A stretch of 64,000 nucleotides of DNA from Parasphingopyxis sp. (GTDB lineage Bacteria > Pseudomonadota > Alphaproteobacteria > Sphingomonadales > Sphingomonadaceae). The DNA lies in assembly GCF_028279465.1 (NCBI RefSeq), contig NZ_JANQNS010000003.1, forward strand, positions 165,386-229,385. Reading direction: 5' to 3'. How positions within the stretch are numbered: the first letter of the stretch is position 1; every line of letters starts with the position of its first letter. The notes below the pieces were generated by a model. The model saw nothing but the letters and a program-made list of their open reading frames with translations. It was not told where the DNA came from and made no database searches. Shown here one piece after another: positions 18,973 to 27,897 of the stretch. The position numbers and the translations under genes were made by a program.

Positions 18973-20377
18973 GCAGTCTTCCTCTTCAGAACATGGCCGT
19001 AACGAACCCGCCGCTGCGCTCCTAGCCGAGAGCGCTGAAGGCGACAATGCGCAGCCGCTATCGGTTTCGGAAATATCGCAGGCACTTAAGCGCGCGGTGG
19101 AACAGCGCTTCGGCCATGTCCGTATCCGGGGCGAGATTTCCGGGTTCAAGCGGGCGGCCTCGGGCCATTGTTATCTCGGCCTCAAGGACGACAAGGCGGT
19201 GATCGACGGGGTGATCTGGAAAGGCCAGGCCGCCCGCCTCGCTTTTGCGCCGGAAGACGGCATCGAAGTCGTCGCGAGCGGCAAGCTGACCACCTATCCG
19301 GGCCGGTCCAAATATCAGATCGTTATCGAAAGTCTGGAAGTCGCGGGCGAAGGCGCGCTGATGCAGCTGCTCGAGCAACGCCGCAAGGCGCTGGCGGCGG
19401 AGGGGCTGTTCGCCGAAGAGCGCAAGCGGCATTTGCCCTTTCTGCCCCGCACCATCGGTGTGGTGACATCGCCGACCGGCGCGGTCATCCGCGATATCCT
19501 GCATCGCCTTGCGGATCGTATGCCGAGCCATGTCGTCCTCTGGCCGGTCATCGTCCAGGGCGAAGGCGCGGCGGAGCAGATCGCGCGGGCCGTGCGCGGA
19601 TTCGATTCGATGGATGCGGACGGGCCCGTTTCGCGGCCCGATCTCATCATTGTTGCGCGCGGTGGCGGATCGATCGAAGACCTCTGGGCCTTTAACGAGG
19701 AAATCGTCGTTCGGGCCATAGCCGATTGCAAAATTCCGATCATTTCGGCGGTCGGGCATGAAACGGACACAACGCTGGCTGATTTCGCGGCCGATCGCCG
19801 TGCGCCGACGCCGACGGCCGCGGCCGAACTGGCCGTGCCGGTGCGGTCGGAACTGCTCGCGATGCTCTCGCAAAGCGGGACCCGGGCAATGGGTGCGATA
19901 CGGCGGCATGCCGGTCGGTTGGCCGAGCGCCTCAGCGCCATTGCGCGGCTCCTGCCACGGCGCGAAACGCTGTTCACGGCACAGGCCCAGCGGGTCGACG
20001 AACTGGTGGAACGGCTGCCGCGCGTGCTGGAGGGACGGCTCGATCTTGCCCGGATTGCGCTTGCCCGGCGCACTGACCGGCTGAGACCGGGACTTGTCGA
20101 GGCGCGCCTGGCCGATAGACTGACTCGGCTGGATGGCCTTTCCCGCCTGCTGGAACAGCTCCATCCCGAACGGCCGCTCGAACGTGGCTATGCGCGGGTG
20201 ACGGATCGCGATGGCGGTACGCTGGTCAGCGCGGCGGCGGTTCGGAAGGCCGGTGCCTTCACGGTCCGATTGGCCGACGGGACTGTCGATGCCCGGGTTG
20301 AGGATGGCCGCAAGCGCGCCTATTCTAAGCGCCGCAAGCCCATGGCCGAATCCGGCCAGGGCGGATTGTTCGATTAG
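18971..20377 (+). CDS. xseA: Exodeoxyribonuclease VII large subunit
   Basis: A 468-residue nuclease subunit that degrades single-stranded DNA with XseB. The N-terminal OB fold shows [39 protein letters not shown] and [10 protein letters not shown]; the core has [34 protein letters not shown] and [20 protein letters not shown]. No in-frame alternative start exists near ATG 18971, which has AGGA six bases upstream inside purD. Divergent from and overlapping purD by two bases; DUF2093 and M23 peptidase genes follow. Confidence 0.95.
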   Translation: MQSSSSEHGRNEPAAALLAESAEGDNAQPLSVSEISQALKRAVEQRFGHVRIRGEISGFKRAASGHCYLGLKDDKAVIDGVIWKGQAARLAFAPEDGIEVVASGKLTTYPGRSKYQIVIESLEVAGEGALMQLLEQRRKALAAEGLFAEERKRHLPFLPRTIGVVTSPTGAVIRDILHRLADRMPSHVVLWPVIVQGEGAAEQIARAVRGFDSMDADGPVSRPDLIIVARGGGSIEDLWAFNEEIVVRAIADCKIPIISAVGHETDTTLADFAADRRAPTPTAAAELAVPVRSELLAMLSQSGTRAMGAIRRHAGRLAERLSAIARLLPRRETLFTAQAQRVDELVERLPRVLEGRLDLARIALARRTDRLRPGLVEARLADRLTRLDGLSRLLEQLHPERPLERGYARVTDRDGGTLVSAAAVRKAGAFTVRLADGTVDARVEDGRKRAYSKRRKPMAESGQGGLFD

Positions 20378-20389
20378 AGGCGCAGGGAA

Positions 20390-20593
20390 ATGTTGACGAT
20401 GAGTGGCGGGCGGACCGCCAAGCTCCATTATATGGCGAACAATTACCGGATGATCGCGCCCGGCGACCATGTGCTGTGTGGGGTAACCGGCGAAGCGATT
20501 CATCTCGACGATCTGCGGTATTGGAGCGTCGAGAAGCAGGAAGCCTATGCCAGCGCCGAGATTGCCGTGCGTGCGGCAGAGGCCGCGCGATGA
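20390..20593 (+). CDS. DUF2093 protein
   Basis: A 67-residue protein with the DUF2093 pattern AKLHYMANNYRMIAPGDHV, LCGVTGEAIHLDDLRYWSV and EKQEAYASAEIA. The family is widespread in alphaproteobacteria and of unknown function; a conserved cysteine is in LCGVTG. An ATG at 20399 is an alternative start. It lies 12 bases after xseA, and its stop overlaps the M23 gene by four bases, so the three form one operon. Confidence 0.85.
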   Translation: MLTMSGGRTAKLHYMANNYRMIAPGDHVLCGVTGEAIHLDDLRYWSVEKQEAYASAEIAVRAAEAAR

Positions 20594-21513
20594 TCAAGGG
20601 GTTGGTTGGGGCGGCCCTGCTGTTTTTAGTCGCCTGTGTTTGCGCGATTGCCTATGTTCCGCCGGGCTACGCAAATGGTGCGGATAGCGCCCAGCAAGGC
20701 GTTGCTTTAGCCCAGACCGATGACCGATCCGCCCGCACAGGCTTTAGCCTGCACGGCGTTTTCCGGCAGGGCGGACTCGTGCACGGTCAGGCGCCGGCGG
20801 GCACGCGGCGGCTGCAGCTGGGCGATACTGAGATTCCGATGACCGAAACAGGGCGCTTCCTGATCGGTTTCGGGCGCGATCACGGACCTTCGGCGCGGCT
20901 TGTCGCATTTCTGGAGAACGGTGAAACGGTGAGCGAAAACCTCACCATCGCTGCGACCAATTGGCCAGTCCAGCATGTCAATGTCGCGCGACGGGGTGGC
21001 TACTCTTCGGCTGCATTTCAGCGCCGGCGCGCGCCCGAACTCGCGCAGATCGTGGCGGCGCGCGAAATTCAGTCCGATACCAATGGCTGGCAACAGGAAT
21101 TTCTCTGGCCGGTGACCGGACGAATCAGTGGCGTGTTCGGGTCGCAGCGCATCTATCGCGGCGAGCCGGGTTCCTATCATTCCGGTGTCGATATCGCCCG
21201 TCCTACTGGGACTCGGGTTGTGTCCCCGGCCGACGGTGTTGTCGTGCTGGCGACGGAGACGCCGTTCACGCTTGAAGGCCATCTGCTCATCATCGATCAT
21301 GGAATGGGGCTCAACAGCGCATTTCTGCACCTGTCGCGTATCGACGTTGAAGAGGGAGACCGGGTCGAGCGTGGCCAGAATATCGCGGCAATCGGGTCGA
21401 CCGGCCGGTCGACCGGCCCGCATCTCCATTGGGGGATGAAATGGGGCACCGAGCGAATCGATCCGCAATTCCTTGTCGGGCCGATGCCGCGTTCCGGTGC
21501 CGGAAACCGCTAA
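20590..21513 (+). CDS. M23-family metallopeptidase (LytM domain), exported
   Basis: 307 residues: an N-terminal signal/anchor (VGAALLFLVACVCAIAYV), a beta-rich N-domain, then a LytM/M23 domain. Zinc ligands are visible in YHSGVDIA (His and Asp) and HLHWGMKW (catalytic and metal His). Such enzymes cut peptide cross-links of peptidoglycan or activate amidases when degenerate; here the motif is complete, so activity is expected. ATG 20590 overlaps the DUF2093 stop in ATGA, though the open frame extends upstream. Confidence 0.92.
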   Translation: MIKGLVGAALLFLVACVCAIAYVPPGYANGADSAQQGVALAQTDDRSARTGFSLHGVFRQGGLVHGQAPAGTRRLQLGDTEIPMTETGRFLIGFGRDHGPSARLVAFLENGETVSENLTIAATNWPVQHVNVARRGGYSSAAFQRRRAPELAQIVAAREIQSDTNGWQQEFLWPVTGRISGVFGSQRIYRGEPGSYHSGVDIARPTGTRVVSPADGVVVLATETPFTLEGHLLIIDHGMGLNSAFLHLSRIDVEEGDRVERGQNIAAIGSTGRSTGPHLHWGMKWGTERIDPQFLVGPMPRSGAGNR

Positions 21514-21625
21514 AAGCCTGATTAATTTCCAAAGATCGGCGTAACCAAGCGCTTTGGCCAATGGATTGTGCGGGCCGCCCCAACAAACTGTTGCATTTTG
21601 GCGACATATCCTCGCGAACCCGCCT

Positions 21626-21672
21626 AGGAGGCCGAACCGATGCTTTACAGGCCGCCAATCTCCATGCAGTGA
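21626..21672 (+). promoter_or_regulatory. Candidate leader ORF with strong SD upstream of the TonB receptor
   Basis: AGGAGG (21626-21631), an 8-base spacer and ATG 21640 open a 10-residue ORF, MLYRPPISMQ, ending TGA at 21670-21672. The site is a better match to the anti-SD than that of the receptor gene 114 bases further on. The Arg-Pro-Pro triplet could slow ribosomes. Between the ORF and the receptor, TGGGT (21687-21691) and ACCCA can pair. The rest of the 273-base gap (21514-21786) holds no other gene I can support. Confidence 0.4.
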
Positions 21673-21786
21673 CGCTGCAAGCCTATGGGTGAGCTGCGCG
21701 GGTCGCATGCTTGGACCAACCCAGCAAAGGCTAGAATTTAGGCCGCGATTTTGCGGTATCTAACTCCAGAATAAGGGGCTGGAAAC

Positions 21787-24702
21787 GTGACCAAGACTTC
21801 CAAATTTACTCAACTGAAGGCGGGTGCCGCACCTGTCGTGATCGGCGTCGCGATGATGTCGACTCCTGCGTTCGCGCAGGATAGCGATGAGCTCGCGTCC
21901 GCAAGCACCTCGGGCCAGCCGGCCATCGTTGTCACGGGTTCGCGCATTACGAACCCGAACCTCGAACAGTCGAGCCCGATCCAGGTTGTAAGCCAGGACG
22001 AAATCGATTTTCGCCAGGCTACCAACGCTGAGGAGCTGATTGGCGATCTTCCCGGTATTTCGCCCGGCATCAACAACAGTGTTAACAACGGCAGCGGCGG
22101 TTTCGCCTCGTTGAACCTGCGTAACCTGGGCACGAACCGTAACCTCGTGCTGCTTGACGGTACGCGTCTCGTGCCTTCGAGCATCGCGTCGGTGACCGAC
22201 CTTAACATCATTCCGGTTGCGCTCGTCGAGCGGGTCGAAATCGTTACAGGCGGCGCTTCGTCGGTTTATGGTGCCGACGCTATCGCGGGTGTTGCAAACT
22301 TCGTGACGAAGCGCGATTTCGAGGGCCTCGAAGCTGCTACCACGTTCGGTATCACCGAGCGCGGCGACGGTGAACGTTTCCGTGCCGACCTCACGCTGGG
22401 CGCCAACTTCGACGACGGTCGCGGTAACGCGGTTCTCAGCGTTGGTTATCAGGAAGTCGATGACGTTCTGCAGGCCAACCGTCAGATTTCGCAGCAGGCA
22501 TTGTTCGCGAATGTTAACAGCGTCATCGGTTCGGGTACGTCGGTGCCTACTACGATCAACAGCACGTTGCAGAACGCGACCGACGGCCAGACTTTTGTGC
22601 CGGTGTTCAACACGTTCAACTTCGCGCCGTTCAACTTCTTCCAGACGCCGCTTGAACGCTACAATATCTTCGGTTCGGCTCGTTACGAAGTGACTCCGGA
22701 AATCGAAGTCTATTCACGCGGCATGTTCACAAAGAGCGTTGTTGACTTGCAGCTGGCTCCGTCCGGTCTGTTCGGCGACCCGTTCCGCTTCCCGCTGAAC
22801 AATCCATTCCTAACGGATACCCAGCTTCAGCAAATTTGCGCAACGACGTTCTTGCCCGGCGCGATAGACCCGATCGATCCGGCGACCTGTACAGCTGCTG
22901 GTGCGGCGACTGGTCCGGAAGATCCCAACTATCTTGCGCCTGACGTGATTATCAATCGCCGTCTGGTCGAGCAGGGCCCCCGTCAGACCAACATCACGAC
23001 GAACCAGTTCCAGGTATGGGCTGGTGTTCGCGGTGATCTGAGCCCGACGCTCAGCTACGATGTGTATGCCACATATGGTGAATCGGATCGTACGACGACG
23101 CGGCGCGGCTGGGGTCTCAAGTCCCGTATTGAGCAAGCGCTCGATGCGACGAGCCCGACCACCTGTGCGGATCCGAGCAATGGCTGTTTCCCGATCAACC
23201 TGTTCGGCGGCGGCGTTGGCACGAACATCGACCCGCGTGCCGTGGCCTTCTTTAACCAGCCGTCGAGCTTCACGGTTAACGTGACGCAAGCGCAGGTGAA
23301 CGCTTCGCTTGCGGGCACCTTCGGAGAGACCGGTTTCTTCACCGAAACGCCGGTCGGTTTCGCTGTCGGTGTTGAATATCGTGACCTCACAGTGGCGCAG
23401 AATCCGGGCGTCGCGGCCGGCACCCAAGACGAGGTGCTTGGTACCGGTGCGCCGGCAGCTGCATTCAGCGGCGGGTTCGACGTTATCGAAGGCTTTGCCG
23501 AGTTGATCATTCCGATCATCGAAGACGTTCCGGGCTTTTACAATCTGACGATAGAGGGCGGTATCCGTGTTTCGGATTACTCCAACACGGGTACGAGCGT
23601 TACGTGGAAAGCGGGCGGCACCTGGGAGCCTTTCCAGGGCTTCGCGATCCGTGGCATCTATCAGCGGTCGGTACGTTCGCCGAACATCGCCGAACTGTTC
23701 CAGCCCGCGGTTGTTACGCTAACGCCTCTGGCAGTTGATCCGTGCGCGGGTGCGAACCCGACCATGGATGCAACGCTGAGATCGATCTGTATTGCACAGG
23801 GTGCGCCCGCACCGTTCGTCGATGGCGGCCTTATTCCTCAACCTTCCGCTGGTCAGATCAACTCGACCCAGGCCGGTAACGCCAACTTGGACGTTGAGAC
23901 AGCCGACAGTCTCACAATCGGTCTTGTCATAACACCGCCTCAGATTCCTGGACTTGCGGTGACGATTGACTACTACAATATCGAGGTCACGGACGCGATC
24001 ACGCAGCCGACGATTGACGATATTCTGGATCCGTGCTTCGGCCCGGACCGGGCAAATCCGACACCGAATCCGGCTGCGCCGGAATGTGCTGCGGTTGGTC
24101 GTAATCCGATCAACGGTTCACTGAACGGTGGCGGCGAGACCGCTGGTGCGATCTTCCTGCTGGACAACTTGGGTACGCTTGAGACGTCAGGCATCGATTT
24201 GCGTGTTGTCTACAACTTGCCGGTCAGCTTTGGTTCGATCAACTGGGACTTCACTGGTACCTGGGTTGACGAGCAGTTGCAGCAGCCTACGCCAACATCG
24301 GTGAATCGCGATTGTGTCGGCTTGTTCAGCGGAAACTGTTTCCCGATCACGCCGGAATTCGCGTTCAACTTCCGCACCACGGTGAGCATCGACGATCTCG
24401 TTGACATCTCGCTGCTGTGGCGGTGGATCGACAGCATCGCGCTCGAAGGCGCTGCGACGAACGCCACGTTCAGCGAAGAGTTCAAATACTTCGATGATGC
24501 GAGTTATTTCGACTTGTCCTTCCGGTCGAATGTGAGCGAGAATTTCGACGTGACGTTCGCGATCCAGAACCTGCTTGATCGTGACGCGCCGATCTCGAGT
24601 TCGTTCATCGGACCGAGCACGTTCAACTCGGGTAACACATGGCCGACAACGTACGACACGCTTGGCCGTCGTTATTCGGTTACCGGACGCCTTCGCTTCT
24701 AG
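21787..24702 (+). CDS. TonB-dependent receptor with five cysteine pairs
   Basis: 971 residues. Signal peptide (VVIGVAMMSTPAFA, cleavage before QDSDE), plug domain from IVVTGSRITNPNLEQS through LRNLGTNRNLVLLDGTRLVP and ASSVYGADAIAGVANFVTKR, then a 22-strand-type barrel ending RRYSVTGRLRF, with the terminal aromatic expected for outer-membrane insertion. Exactly ten cysteines occur, in five pairs spaced 6-16 residues, apparently in extracellular loops. Codon use shifts to GGT, GTT and CGT relative to neighbours, suggesting high expression. The start is GTG with AAGGGG eight bases upstream. Substrate unknown; the downstream oxygenase and sulfotransferase-like genes are the only context. Confidence 0.93.
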   Translation: MTKTSKFTQLKAGAAPVVIGVAMMSTPAFAQDSDELASASTSGQPAIVVTGSRITNPNLEQSSPIQVVSQDEIDFRQATNAEELIGDLPGISPGINNSVNNGSGGFASLNLRNLGTNRNLVLLDGTRLVPSSIASVTDLNIIPVALVERVEIVTGGASSVYGADAIAGVANFVTKRDFEGLEAATTFGITERGDGERFRADLTLGANFDDGRGNAVLSVGYQEVDDVLQANRQISQQALFANVNSVIGSGTSVPTTINSTLQNATDGQTFVPVFNTFNFAPFNFFQTPLERYNIFGSARYEVTPEIEVYSRGMFTKSVVDLQLAPSGLFGDPFRFPLNNPFLTDTQLQQICATTFLPGAIDPIDPATCTAAGAATGPEDPNYLAPDVIINRRLVEQGPRQTNITTNQFQVWAGVRGDLSPTLSYDVYATYGESDRTTTRRGWGLKSRIEQALDATSPTTCADPSNGCFPINLFGGGVGTNIDPRAVAFFNQPSSFTVNVTQAQVNASLAGTFGETGFFTETPVGFAVGVEYRDLTVAQNPGVAAGTQDEVLGTGAPAAAFSGGFDVIEGFAELIIPIIEDVPGFYNLTIEGGIRVSDYSNTGTSVTWKAGGTWEPFQGFAIRGIYQRSVRSPNIAELFQPAVVTLTPLAVDPCAGANPTMDATLRSICIAQGAPAPFVDGGLIPQPSAGQINSTQAGNANLDVETADSLTIGLVITPPQIPGLAVTIDYYNIEVTDAITQPTIDDILDPCFGPDRANPTPNPAAPECAAVGRNPINGSLNGGGETAGAIFLLDNLGTLETSGIDLRVVYNLPVSFGSINWDFTGTWVDEQLQQPTPTSVNRDCVGLFSGNCFPITPEFAFNFRTTVSIDDLVDISLLWRWIDSIALEGAATNATFSEEFKYFDDASYFDLSFRSNVSENFDVTFAIQNLLDRDAPISSSFIGPSTFNSGNTWPTTYDTLGRRYSVTGRLRF

Positions 24703-24725
24703 TAGCGAGCTCCGGAACAAGAAAT

Positions 24726-24755
24726 GGGCGGTGAGGGAAACCTTGCCGCCCTTTT
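24726..24755 (+). terminator. Strong terminator after the TonB receptor
   Basis: An 11-bp stem (24726-24736 with 24741-24751, two G-U pairs) closed by a GAAA tetraloop, followed by TTTT (24752-24755) and CTTT. One of the clearest terminators in the window; it separates the receptor from the next gene. Confidence 0.88.
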
Positions 24756-24763
24756 CTTTGCAC

Positions 24764-24793
24764 TTGCCGGATACGCGCATGAGCCGGTATCAA
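24764..24793 (+). promoter_or_regulatory. Possible promoter for the TPR/2OG oxygenase gene
   Basis: TTGCCG (24764-24769), an 18-base spacer and TATCAA (24788-24793), placed after the receptor terminator and about 40 bases before the ATG. Only a moderate consensus match, but a promoter is needed here because the terminator isolates the gene. Confidence 0.35.
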
Positions 24794-24832
24794 AACCTTT
24801 TTGGCTAAAGCTATCGAGGTATTGCGCACGAA

Positions 24833-26341
24833 ATGGCCGAACGGAGCCGCGGGCAACAGTCAGACGGGCCGGACCCGAAGGCCATAATCGCTGAAGCCAT
24901 GCGCAAACGCGATGCCGGTACGCCGAGGGCGGCCATTCCGGCGATAAGGGCAGCGCTCGAAACGCATCCCGACCATCTGCGTTTGTGGCACGTCCTGGGT
25001 CTGATGTATCGCGCCGACGAGGACTCGGCGAATGCGATCGAGGCTTTTACGCGCGCGGTCGCGATTGCGCCCCGCGATCCGAAAGTTACCCACGCGCTAG
25101 CGCGGGTGACGATGGAAGCAGGCCGACCGGCAACGGACCTGTTCGACAAGGCTAGGCAGTATTCGCCTGCCGATGGGTCTGTTATAATGGGGCGCGCCGC
25201 TGCCCAGTCGGCCGTCGGCGACATAGAAGCGGCGATTGCCGATCTGGACGATCTGCTTGGGAGCAATCCGCTCTGGATCGAAGGGCAGGAACTGCTCGCC
25301 AATCTGCGCTGGATGAACGGCGAGCGCGACCATTTCACGGCGGGCTTTGAACGCGCTCTCGCAACACATCCCAGCAATCAAGGCCTATGGTTCAAGCTGA
25401 TCAATGCGTTGTGCCAGGTTGGTCGCTTCAACGCTGCCGATACGGTCGTCGAACGCGCTCGGAAGTATGTCACCGATGTTCGTGTGCTCGATATTAGTGA
25501 GGCGATTTGCGCGTCCGAGGTTGGCGATCCTGACCGTGCTGATCGGCTGTTCGATCGTGTTGTGCCCTACACGGAAATGCCGCTGGCAGTGCGGTACATG
25601 CGGCACATGCTAAGAACCGGAAGGCCGGAACAGGCCGCAAAATGCGGCGAGGAGCGGATGCAGGATGCCGATGCGAACGAGATGTGGCCATATCTCGGCC
25701 TCGCCTGGCGCATGACGGACGACCCCCGTTGGGACTGGCTCGAACGCGACGAGCGATTGATCAAGACCTACGACATCGGAGAACGGGTCGATATGACCGC
25801 CTTTGCCGAACATCTGCGGACGCTTCATGTGCTCAAGGCCGACATGGCTGGCCAATCGGTGCGGGGTGGCACGCAAACCGACGGGCCGCTATTCGCCCGC
25901 GCCGATCCCGAAATTCGGGAGCTGCGCGCGGCCATCGTCGATACCGTGACCGCGCATATGCATACCCTTGCGCCTATCGATTCCGATCATCCGGTCCTGC
26001 GACACAGCCCAGGCCCTTTTCAGTTCGGAGGCTCCTGGTCCGTGCGACTGGCGGGGGCCGGCCGGCATACAAACCATATCCATCCCCGGGGCTGGTACAG
26101 CTCCGCCCTCTATGTAAGCCTCCCGTTGCAGGAGGATTTCGGCGAACCGCCGGCCGGCTGGTTGGCGTTCGGGAAACCGCCCGAGGAGCTCGGCCTAGAC
26201 CTCGAACCGTTCGAGATAGTGGAGCCGAAAGTCGGTACCCTCGCGCTCTTCCCGTCGATCATGTGGCACGGCACGATCCCGTTCGATGCCGGCGAGCGGC
26301 TGACCGTTGCCTTCGACGTGCAGGCGCCGATCAGCCCATGA
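24833..26341 (+). CDS. TPR protein with C-terminal 2OG-Fe(II) oxygenase domain (PF13759-like)
   Basis: 502 residues, no signal peptide. Residues about 15-300 are tetratricopeptide-like helical hairpins (HPDHLRLWHVLGLMYRADED, NAIEAFTRAVAIAPRDPKV). The last 150 residues match the putative 2OG-Fe(II) oxygenase family: HTNHIHPRGWYSSALYVSLP with metal-binding His, LALFPSIMWHGTIPF with the distal His, and ERLTVAFDVQ with the Arg for 2-oxoglutarate. The TPR part is probably the substrate-recruiting surface and hydroxylation of a protein or peptide the likely reaction; both are inference. The stop overlaps the convergent sulfotransferase-like gene by 11 bases. Confidence 0.85.
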   Translation: MAERSRGQQSDGPDPKAIIAEAMRKRDAGTPRAAIPAIRAALETHPDHLRLWHVLGLMYRADEDSANAIEAFTRAVAIAPRDPKVTHALARVTMEAGRPATDLFDKARQYSPADGSVIMGRAAAQSAVGDIEAAIADLDDLLGSNPLWIEGQELLANLRWMNGERDHFTAGFERALATHPSNQGLWFKLINALCQVGRFNAADTVVERARKYVTDVRVLDISEAICASEVGDPDRADRLFDRVVPYTEMPLAVRYMRHMLRTGRPEQAAKCGEERMQDADANEMWPYLGLAWRMTDDPRWDWLERDERLIKTYDIGERVDMTAFAEHLRTLHVLKADMAGQSVRGGTQTDGPLFARADPEIRELRAAIVDTVTAHMHTLAPIDSDHPVLRHSPGPFQFGGSWSVRLAGAGRHTNHIHPRGWYSSALYVSLPLQEDFGEPPAGWLAFGKPPEELGLDLEPFEIVEPKVGTLALFPSIMWHGTIPFDAGERLTVAFDVQAPISP

Positions 26342-27419
26342 TACTGCCGCTGGGCCGGATCGGGATGTTCAGGCCTTCGGCAACCGTCTCGACCCAGACC
26401 GCGACCTTTTCAATCTCGTCGGCATGCGCGGATTCGCCGGCAGCCTGTTCCTCGCGCCGTTTTGAAGCATCGAAATCGTCGCCGAACTTGGAATGGCGCC
26501 GAAATACGGCGCTATCGGCGATCGCCTGCGCGCGCGCCTCGTCCATGTCGAGCGCGAAGAGCCGCCCGATTCGCGCAAGGCTCTCGGCGCCGCGGGCGAG
26601 GAAGGTCTCGCTATCGAGAGAGGCAATGCGATCGCCGCCATGTTCGGTGAGCAAATCCTCATAAATCCGGTTTTGCGCCAGCCAGGCGAGTCCGGCGATC
26701 TGTAGATCGGTCTGCCCGAAAAGTTGCTCGTCATCGAAGCCGAGATCAACATGCGCGGTTTTCTGGGTCGTGATGAAAAGCTCGCGGCCCCATAGGCGTC
26801 CGGTGATGCCTTTGCGCGCGATTGAGTTCAGGAATAGCCGAAGCGGCGCGTATAGAAATAACGCCCGGCTATTGTTGCGCACCGCTAGCAGAGTGTCGGC
26901 CAGCCCATTGACGGTGCAAGACGGCTTGGCGATTACTGCTTCGCCGGCTTCGAATGGTCGCGCGAGCAAATTCAGCGTCTGCTCGAGAACTGCGATTGCG
27001 CGATCCTTGTCCAGACTGCGCTGCCGATAACCGCTCATATCGCGCAAAACCATGGGCTCGCTGAGACCGGTGCTCATGTCTGTTTGATCCAGAGCCCGCG
27101 CAAGCAGAGTCGAGCAACAAAACCCCGAATGGAAGATGTAATGCAGCGGAGAGCCTGCATATTGTTTCAACGTGACATCTTTTCGAGCGACGACGACCGG
27201 CGTCTGATCGCCCGGCAGATTTTCTTCGGACAGGAATGTCGTCTTGCGCCGCGTATCCCGATCGAGCCGGATGAAATGGAATGCATCTGCACTTTCATCG
27301 TAACGGTGCACCAGTACTGCGGGATCATCCAGCGATAGAGAGAAGGTTTTGACCATAAACAGTGAGGGCTCCGCAATATTGAGTCTGGTGTCGACGTTTA
27401 GCGGCCGGTTGGCAATCAC
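26331..27419 (-). CDS. Sulfotransferase-like protein with FCCSTLL motif
   Basis: Up to 362 residues, cytosolic. The segment YIFHSGFCCSTLLARALD occupies the place of the 5'-phosphosulfate loop of PAPS sulfotransferases, but the usual Lys/Arg is replaced and two adjacent cysteines appear. A later AVRNNSRALFLYAPLRLFLN could be the 3'-phosphate-binding strand. Sulfotransferase activity is therefore uncertain; another nucleotide-dependent transfer is possible. The start is GTG 27419 or ATG 27356; neither has a strong SD. It is transcribed toward the TPR/2OG gene with an 11-bp tail overlap and diverges from the small secreted protein. Confidence 0.65.
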   Translation of the reverse strand: MIANRPLNVDTRLNIAEPSLFMVKTFSLSLDDPAVLVHRYDESADAFHFIRLDRDTRRKTTFLSEENLPGDQTPVVVARKDVTLKQYAGSPLHYIFHSGFCCSTLLARALDQTDMSTGLSEPMVLRDMSGYRQRSLDKDRAIAVLEQTLNLLARPFEAGEAVIAKPSCTVNGLADTLLAVRNNSRALFLYAPLRLFLNSIARKGITGRLWGRELFITTQKTAHVDLGFDDEQLFGQTDLQIAGLAWLAQNRIYEDLLTEHGGDRIASLDSETFLARGAESLARIGRLFALDMDEARAQAIADSAVFRRHSKFGDDFDASKRREEQAAGESAHADEIEKVAVWVETVAEGLNIPIRPSGSIMG

Positions 27420-27527
27420 GCCATGGACCCACCCTTGTCCATATCCAGTTTAGAGAGTAGACACTCGATTAGATACACTGGGAGGGTGTTTATCGTTATT
27501 TTCGAATAATAGTTGCGGAGTTTTGCA

Positions 27528-27803
27528 ATGAAGATAGTCGTGCCCGTTGTGGCCGCCACAATAATCGCGTTCAGTACGCCAGCTATGGCCATGATCCAGG
27601 AAGAAGCGCCTGGCGTGGAGGAAGCCGAAGAGGATCCGGATCAGCGCGTACGTTGCCAAACGCGCCGGGTGACCGGTTCGAACGCTCGGCGCATACGCAC
27701 ATGTCTGACCATTGCAGAATGGCGCGAACTCGCGCAATCCGGCAATCGCGACGCTCGCCGGATACTGGACGATACAACCCGGGACTCGATGCAACGCAAC
27801 TAG
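27528..27803 (+). CDS. Small secreted two-cysteine protein
   Basis: 91 residues with a signal peptide (VVPVVAATIIAFSTPAMA). The mature protein is acidic at first (EEAPGVEEAEEDPDQ) then basic, with the core RVRCQTRRVTGSNARRIRTC and LTIAEWRELAQSG. The two cysteines, 15 residues apart, could form a disulfide. I recall the Cys-VTG-Cys-AEW pattern in short alphaproteobacterial exported proteins of unknown function. GGAG is eight bases before ATG 27528. It diverges from the sulfotransferase-like gene, sharing a 108-base regulatory gap. Confidence 0.75.
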   Translation: MKIVVPVVAATIIAFSTPAMAMIQEEAPGVEEAEEDPDQRVRCQTRRVTGSNARRIRTCLTIAEWRELAQSGNRDARRILDDTTRDSMQRN

Positions 27804-27897
27804 CGTTCATGAGCCGGTTTGCTATCGATTGCCCGTAAGTTGGCGTGGCCAATCAATTGGAAAGACAGCCTCTTTGCGGGCGCTATAGCCCGGTCGG

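Noticed and set aside
21514-21786. Riboswitch upstream of the TonB receptor
   Set aside because: Some short pairings, but no recognisable consensus of cobalamin, TPP, FMN or SAM riboswitches.
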